Source: an uncultured Vogesella sp.
GTDB lineage: Bacteria > Pseudomonadota > Gammaproteobacteria > Burkholderiales > Chromobacteriaceae
DNA length: 10,811 nucleotides
Direction of reading: 5' to 3'
NCBI GenBank assembly: GCA_946479405.1
Contig: CAMLGD010000105.1
Location: 1 to 10,811 of the forward strand
Position 1 is the first letter of the stretch. Every line of letters begins with the position of its first letter. The translations under genes were made by a program, and so were the position numbers. The notes under the pieces were generated by a model. That model had not been told where the DNA came from. It saw only the letters and a list, made by a program, of their open reading frames with translations, and ran no database searches. Positions 7,331 through 10,811 of this stretch are shown in pieces.

Positions 7331-8090
7331 GGGTTACCCCGAAACAATGGAAGCATTTGCTGACTGGCTGGCCAGCTCGGAACTGGGACAATACCTGCTG
7401 TGCCGCGAGCAGGTGTTTTTCGACCGTGCGGTGGCGGATGCGTTTGGCTTTCGCGCGGTGCAGGTCGGGCTCAGCGACTACGATTTTCTGGCCTGCAACC
7501 GTATTCCCTGGCATGGCTATGCCGGGCCGGAGGTGGGTGCGGACGTGGTCTGCGACGCCGCCTTCCTGCCGTTTGACAGCCGCAGCCTGGATTTGTTGGT
7601 ACTGCCGCATGCGCTGGATTTTACCAGCGAGCCGCATCAGGTGCTGCGCGAAGCCGAACGGGTGCTGGTGCCGGAAGGACGGCTGGTGCTGACCGGTTTC
7701 AATCCGGTATCGCTGTGGGGCATCTGCCGCCTGTTGCGCGGCAAGCGCGATGCGCCGTGGAGCGGCAATTTCTTCAGCCCGGCACGCATTCGCGACTGGC
7801 TTACCCTGCTGCAACTGGAGCCCACCGGCAACGCCTTCATGGCATACTCGCCGCCTTTCGCGCGCGGCGACTGGCTGGCGCGCTGGCAATTCATGGACAG
7901 CATCGGCGGGCGTTGCTGGCCGATGCTGGCGGGTGTCTACGGCATCGAGGCCGTCAAGCGTCAGCGCGGCATGCGGCTGATCATGCCCAACTGGAGGCCA
8001 GCCAAGGCTGGCAGCGGCCTGATGGTCGCCGGCGGCAACGAGCGCCACCCCGTTAATCAATCTGTGCAGGACGAGATACCACATGACTGA
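7320..8090 (+). CDS. yafS: SAM-dependent methyltransferase, YafS-like
   Basis: Class I methyltransferase-like protein of 256 residues, equivalent by position and sequence to E. coli yafS (between gloB and rnhA); its substrate is unknown. The second half of the Rossmann fold is clear: [23 protein letters not shown] (79-101) corresponds to motifs II-III, followed by [29 protein letters not shown] (106-134). The glycine-rich SAM motif I is degenerate ([11 protein letters not shown], 45-55), as in YafS, so catalytic activity is not proven. I chose ATG 7320 because GAGG (7310-7313) lies 6 bases upstream; ATGs at 7329 and 7347 lack a ribosome site. It overlaps gloB head-to-head by 11 bp and rnhA by 8 bp. 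A promoter-like TATAAT lies upstream inside gloB. Confidence 0.82.
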   Translation: MSAMGYPETMEAFADWLASSELGQYLLCREQVFFDRAVADAFGFRAVQVGLSDYDFLACNRIPWHGYAGPEVGADVVCDAAFLPFDSRSLDLLVLPHALDFTSEPHQVLREAERVLVPEGRLVLTGFNPVSLWGICRLLRGKRDAPWSGNFFSPARIRDWLTLLQLEPTGNAFMAYSPPFARGDWLARWQFMDSIGGRCWPMLAGVYGIEAVKRQRGMRLIMPNWRPAKAGSGLMVAGGNERHPVNQSVQDEIPHD

Positions 8091-8526
8091 CGAAACCATC
8101 GTCGAGATCTACCCGGACGGCGCCTGCAAGGGCAACCCCGGCCCCGGTGGCTGGGGCGTACTGCTGCGCTACAAGGGGCAGGAAAAGGAAATGTTCGGTG
8201 GCGAGCCCAATACCACCAACAACCGCATGGAACTCACCGCGGTGATCCGCGGGCTGGAAGTGCTGAAGCGCCCATGCCGCATCGTGGTGCACACCGACTC
8301 GCAGTATGTGCAGAAGGGCATCAGCGAGTGGATTCACGGCTGGAAGAAACGCGGCTGGACCACCAGCAACAAGGAGCCGGTGAAGAACGCTGATCTGTGG
8401 CAGCAGCTGGACGAGCTGCGCAACCGGCACCAGGTGGACTGGCGCTGGGTCAAAGGCCATGCCGGCCACGAATTCAACGAACGCGCCGACCAGCTGGCCA
8501 ACGCCGGCGTCGCCAGCCTGCGCTGA
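8083..8526 (+). CDS. rnhA: Ribonuclease HI
   Basis: Endonuclease that cuts the RNA strand of RNA-DNA hybrids, removing R-loops and helping clear Okazaki primers. The 147-residue length is standard. The catalytic carboxylates D12 ([16 protein letters not shown]), E50 (NNRMELTAV), D72 (HTDSQYV) and D136 (NERADQLAN), plus H126 (VKGHAGH), all sit two residues later than in E. coli. The basic protrusion ([10 protein letters not shown]) is present. The start overlaps the end of the methyltransferase gene by 8 bp, suggesting coupled translation. In E. coli rnhA and dnaQ are divergent; here they are co-directional, 24 bp apart, with a copy of the GCGGCCAACCTT word between them. Confidence 0.98.
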   Translation: MTDETIVEIYPDGACKGNPGPGGWGVLLRYKGQEKEMFGGEPNTTNNRMELTAVIRGLEVLKRPCRIVVHTDSQYVQKGISEWIHGWKKRGWTTSNKEPVKNADLWQQLDELRNRHQVDWRWVKGHAGHEFNERADQLANAGVASLR

Positions 8527-8540
8527 TGCGGCCAACCTTG
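8527..8540 (+). repeat. GCGGCCAACCTT word between rnhA and dnaQ
   Basis: TGCGGCCAACCTTG begins immediately after the rnhA stop and fills over half of the 24-bp gap before dnaQ. It equals 13 bases of either arm of the hairpin at 2883-2923. With no inverted partner nearby it cannot form the same hairpin, so its role here is not termination. Confidence 0.6.
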
Positions 8541-8550
8541 TAGAGCATTT

Positions 8551-9279
8551 ATGCGCCAGATCATTCTCGATACCGAAACCACCGGCCTGGACCCGAACCA
8601 GGGCCACCGCATCATCGAATTCGCCGGCCTGGAAATGGTGAACCGCAAGCTCACCGGCCGCCACCTGCACCTGTATATGCACCCGGAGCGTGATATCGAT
8701 CCGGACGCCGAGCGGGTACACGGCATCTCGCTGGATTTCCTCGCCGACAAGCCCAAGTTTCGCGACGTTGCCGCCGAGCTGTGCGAGTTCATCGCCGATG
8801 CCGAGCTGATCATCCACAACGCGCCGTTTGACGTCGGCTTCCTCAACGCCGAGTTCAACCGCATCGGGCTGCCGCTGGTGAACAAGCAGTGCACGCTGGT
8901 CACCGACACGCTGGCGATGGCGCGCGACACCTTTCCCGGCAAGCGCAACAGCCTGGATGCGCTATGCGACCGTTTCGAGATCGACCGCAGCAACCGTACC
9001 TTCCACGGCGCGCTGATCGACTGCGAGCTGCTGGCCGAGGTCTACCTGTGGATGACCCGCGGCCAGGAAAGCCTGATGATGGACATCGGCTACGGTGACA
9101 ATGCCGACGGCAGCGGCGGCCAGGGCTACCGCTTCGAGCGCAAGCCGCTGACCGTGCTGGCAGCTGCCGGCGACGAGTTGGCCGCCCATCAGGACTACCT
9201 CGACACACTGGATAAAAGCGTCAAGGGCACTTGCCTGTGGCGCAGCATCGAAAACCCGCCCAGCGAGCAGCCGGCATGA
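8551..9279 (+). CDS. dnaQ: DNA polymerase III epsilon subunit (3'-5' proofreading exonuclease)
   Basis: Proofreading exonuclease of the replicative polymerase, bound between the alpha subunit and theta-like or clamp contacts. The 242-residue protein has the DEDDh motifs: D7 and E9 in LDTETTG (Exo I), D94 in HNAPFDVGFL (Exo II), and H152 and D157 in HGALIDCELLAEVYL (Exo III epsilon). After the nuclease domain, QESLMM (172-177) sits where E. coli epsilon has its weak beta-clamp-binding motif, followed by a Gly-rich linker and the alpha-binding tail (about 195-242, ending CLWRSIENPP). The ribosome site is weak (TAGAG). It overlaps ispD by 4 bp (ATGA), so the two are probably translated together. 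Confidence 0.97.
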   Translation: MRQIILDTETTGLDPNQGHRIIEFAGLEMVNRKLTGRHLHLYMHPERDIDPDAERVHGISLDFLADKPKFRDVAAELCEFIADAELIIHNAPFDVGFLNAEFNRIGLPLVNKQCTLVTDTLAMARDTFPGKRNSLDALCDRFEIDRSNRTFHGALIDCELLAEVYLWMTRGQESLMMDIGYGDNADGSGGQGYRFERKPLTVLAAAGDELAAHQDYLDTLDKSVKGTCLWRSIENPPSEQPA

Positions 9280-9956
9280 GCAGACGCATCGCGCTGGTGC
9301 CGGCGGCCGGTCACGGCAGCCGCTTTGGCGCAGCCACTCCCAAGCAGTATCTGGACATCGGCGGCCAACCCTTGCTGGCGCACACGCTGGCCGTGTTGGC
9401 TGCCAACCCTGACATCGATCAGGTGGCGGTGGTGATCTCGCCGGGTGACGAATGGTTCGACAGCTTCGACTGGCCGCAGCCTAGGCTGACGGTGCTGCGC
9501 GTTGGTGGCGCCAGCCGTGCCGAAAGCGTGGCGAACGGGCTGGCGGCACTGGCGCCGGCTGCCGACGACTGGGTACTGGTACACGATGCGGCACGCTGTT
9601 GCCTGTCTGCCGCGGCGCTGGTGCGGCTGATGGCCGAGATTGGCGATGACGCCGTGGGCGGCATCCTGGCGCAGCCGGTGGCCGATACCGTGAAGCAGGG
9701 CGCTGCCGACGGGCGCATCAGCGCCACCGTGCCGCGTGATGGCCTGTGGCTGGCACAGACGCCGCAGATGTTCCGTGCCGGGTTGCTGGCCCGCGCGCTG
9801 GCGGATGCGGCCAACCCGGCGATTACCGATGAAGCCTCCGCTATCGAGTTGCTGGGCCACGCGCCGCGGCTGGTGGAGGGTGAGGCGCAGAATTTCAAAG
9901 TGACCTGGCCGGGCGATCTGGCGCTGGCGGCGGCGATACTCGCTGCCCGCGGCTAG
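9276..9956 (+). CDS. ispD: 2-C-methyl-D-erythritol 4-phosphate cytidylyltransferase
   Basis: Couples MEP with CTP to give CDP-methylerythritol, the third step of the MEP isoprenoid pathway, in the cytosol. The 226-residue protein has the nucleotide-binding loop [12 protein letters not shown] (7-18) with R16, K23 in [16 protein letters not shown] (80-89), VHDAARCCL (102-110), R154 in [13 protein letters not shown] (162-166), TDEASAIE (184-191) and K208 in NFKVTWP. These match the known active-site Arg, Lys and Asp positions. The start is the ATG at 9276 overlapping the dnaQ stop; an upstream in-frame ATG at 9231 lies inside dnaQ and adds unmatched residues. The VHDAAR loop is followed by CC where E. 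coli has PC. ispF follows 88 bp downstream. Confidence 0.96.
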   Translation: MSRRIALVPAAGHGSRFGAATPKQYLDIGGQPLLAHTLAVLAANPDIDQVAVVISPGDEWFDSFDWPQPRLTVLRVGGASRAESVANGLAALAPAADDWVLVHDAARCCLSAAALVRLMAEIGDDAVGGILAQPVADTVKQGAADGRISATVPRDGLWLAQTPQMFRAGLLARALADAANPAITDEASAIELLGHAPRLVEGEAQNFKVTWPGDLALAAAILAARG

Positions 9957-10021
9957 CAGATTTGCCGCCGCGCAGCATGTACTACGCTGGCGCAGTTTCA
10001 GCCGGTGGTGCGCTGGGCGCT

Positions 10022-10030
10022 GCGGCCAAC
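10022..10030 (+). repeat. GCGGCCAAC word upstream of ispF
   Basis: The 9-mer lies in the 88-bp ispD-ispF gap, two bases before the AAAGGA ribosome site of ispF. The rest of the gap (9957-10021) holds no gene, terminator or recognisable promoter. Confidence 0.5.
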
Positions 10031-10044
10031 ATAAAGGATTGAAC

Positions 10045-10533
10045 ATGACACCGTTTCGCATTGGCCAGGGCTACGACGTGCACCGCCTGGTGGAAGGCCG
10101 ACCGTTGATTCTGGGCGGCGTGAGCATCCCGCACGACAAGGGCCTGCTCGGGCATTCCGATGCCGATGCCTTGCTGCATGCCATCACCGATGCGGTGCTG
10201 GGCGCGGCGGCGCTGGGCGACATCGGCCGCCACTTTCCGGATACCGATCCGACCTTCAAGGGCGCCGACAGCGGCGTGCTGCTGCAGGAGGCGATGCGCC
10301 GCGTGCGCGCCGCCGGCTGGCAGCTGCTGAACGTGGACAGCACCATCATCGCTCAGGCGCCCAAGCTGGCGCCGCATATGGACGCCATCCGCGCGCGCAT
10401 CGCCGCGCTGCTGGACATCGACGTCGGCTGCGTCAATGTGAAGGGCAAGACCAACGAAAAACTGGGCTACCTGGGCCGTGCCGAGGCAATAGAGACGCAG
10501 GCGGTATGCCTGCTGGTGCCGGCGGCAGGCTAG
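10045..10533 (+). CDS. ispF: 2-C-methyl-D-erythritol 2,4-cyclodiphosphate synthase
   Basis: Cyclises CDP-methylerythritol 2-phosphate to MEcPP, releasing CMP; a trimeric, zinc-dependent cytosolic enzyme of the MEP pathway. The 162-residue length is typical. Zinc ligands D11 and H13 (GQGYDVHRL) and H45 (ALLH) are present, with the motifs [15 protein letters not shown] (36-50), [17 protein letters not shown] (53-69) and the CDP-site [11 protein letters not shown] (135-145). The start is the ATG at 10045, with AAAGGA (10033-10038) six bases upstream; a TTG at 10039 in frame is too close. ispD just upstream acts two steps earlier in the same pathway; ispE is not in the window. Confidence 0.97.
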   Translation: MTPFRIGQGYDVHRLVEGRPLILGGVSIPHDKGLLGHSDADALLHAITDAVLGAAALGDIGRHFPDTDPTFKGADSGVLLQEAMRRVRAAGWQLLNVDSTIIAQAPKLAPHMDAIRARIAALLDIDVGCVNVKGKTNEKLGYLGRAEAIETQAVCLLVPAAG

Positions 10534-10537
10534 ACAC

Positions 10538-10557
10538 GGCCGCAACGTTGGCCGCAT
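10538..10557. repeat. GCGGCCAACGTT word pair between ispF and rpiA
   Basis: Read on the minus strand this is ATGCGGCCAACGTTGCGGCC: one full GCGGCCAACGTT word followed directly by a second GCGGCC, so two partial copies in tandem around the palindrome CAACGTTG. On the plus strand 10537-10541 and 10550-10554 can also pair as a weak 5-bp stem. The remainder of the 72-bp gap has an A7 run (10568-10574) and the rpiA ribosome site. Its function is unknown. Confidence 0.5.
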
Positions 10558-10605
10558 CAAGCGATTCAAAAAAACACTAAACACCTGAAACCTGCGGAGT
10601 GACTC

Positions 10606-10811
10606 ATGGACCAGAACCAGCTGAAACAGCAAGTGGCGCAAGCCGCCATCAAGTTTGTACCGGATGACTGCATCGTCGGCGTCGGCACCGGCAGCACCGT
10701 CAATTTCTTCATCGATGAACTGGCCAAGATCAAGGGCCGCATCAAGGGCGCGGTGTCCAGCTCCGAGGCCAGCAGCAAGCGGCTGAAAGAGATCGGCATC
10801 CCGGTGCTGGA
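10606..10811 (+). CDS. rpiA: Ribose-5-phosphate isomerase A (N-terminal part, cut by window edge)
   Basis: Interconverts ribose 5-phosphate and ribulose 5-phosphate in the pentose phosphate pathway. Only the first 68 codons are present. The family signature is clear: QAAIKFV (12-18), the phosphate-binding [15 protein letters not shown] (25-39) and [19 protein letters not shown] (49-67). GGAG (10596-10599) lies six bases before the ATG. The reading frame is open to the window end. It continues the plus-strand run after ispF with a 72-bp gap, so it may share that transcript or have its own promoter. Confidence 0.95.
   Translation, partial: MDQNQLKQQVAQAAIKFVPDDCIVGVGTGSTVNFFIDELAKIKGRIKGAVSSSEASSKRLKEIGIPVL

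Noticed and set aside
9231..9275. Longer ispD start inside dnaQ
   Set aside because: The extra residues do not resemble IspD, and the ATGA overlap at 9276 gives a normal N-terminus.
10537..10574. Terminator between ispF and rpiA
   Set aside because: The stem is only 5 bp with an 8-nt loop, and the following run is A, not T, on the transcribed strand.

Overview
The window looks like ordinary chromosome of a GC-rich betaproteobacterium. Neisseriales (Chromobacteriaceae-like: Chromobacterium, Vogesella, Aquitalea or similar) is my best inference. The grounds are protein character, GC-rich codon use, the conserved core mltD-gloB-yafS-rnhA-dnaQ, and short inverted DNA words at gene ends, a habit best known in Neisseriales. 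No mobile element, CRISPR array, RNA gene or phage gene is visible. All twelve genes are recognisable and appear intact, except the last (rpiA), which is cut by the window edge.

Left part (1-4320), alternating strands. A bidirectional terminator and a second hairpin close an Aer-type PAS chemoreceptor on the minus strand. It is divergent from ldhA (fermentative D-lactate dehydrogenase, plus). Their shared 210-bp intergenic region contains a perfect FNR/ANR box (TTGAT-N4-ATCAA, 1743-1756) and, next to the ldhA start, an inverted repeat overlapping a palindrome. Both genes therefore look oxygen-regulated: one steers the cell by its energy state, the other re-oxidises NADH. ldhA converges on yaaA (peroxide stress, minus), and a perfect 17-bp inverted repeat lies between them. 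yaaA is divergent from dtd (D-aminoacyl-tRNA deacylase, plus), which converges on mltD with a strong hairpin terminator between.

Middle (4319-7330), minus strand: mltD, a secreted lytic transglycosylase with LysM domains and a long Ala/Thr/Val linker, and gloB, glyoxalase II.

Right part (7320-10811), plus strand: a tightly packed run of yafS-like methyltransferase, rnhA, dnaQ, ispD, ispF and rpiA. yafS starts head-to-head with gloB, the coding regions overlapping by 11 bp. yafS/rnhA and dnaQ/ispD overlap by 8 and 4 bp, suggesting translational coupling. The group joins RNA-DNA hybrid removal and replication proofreading with two steps of the MEP isoprenoid pathway and the pentose phosphate isomerase.

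The most unusual signal is not a gene. The 9-mer GCGGCCAAC (or its complement) occurs 13 times by eye, against well under one expected from base composition. Five copies fall in the roughly 8 percent of the window that is noncoding, and the coding copies are read in several codon phases. Two copies in opposite orientation form the ldhA/yaaA hairpin. This resembles how Neisseria arranges DNA uptake sequences, but with a different word, so it is a candidate uptake-like or other genome-wide signal that needs a whole-genome count.
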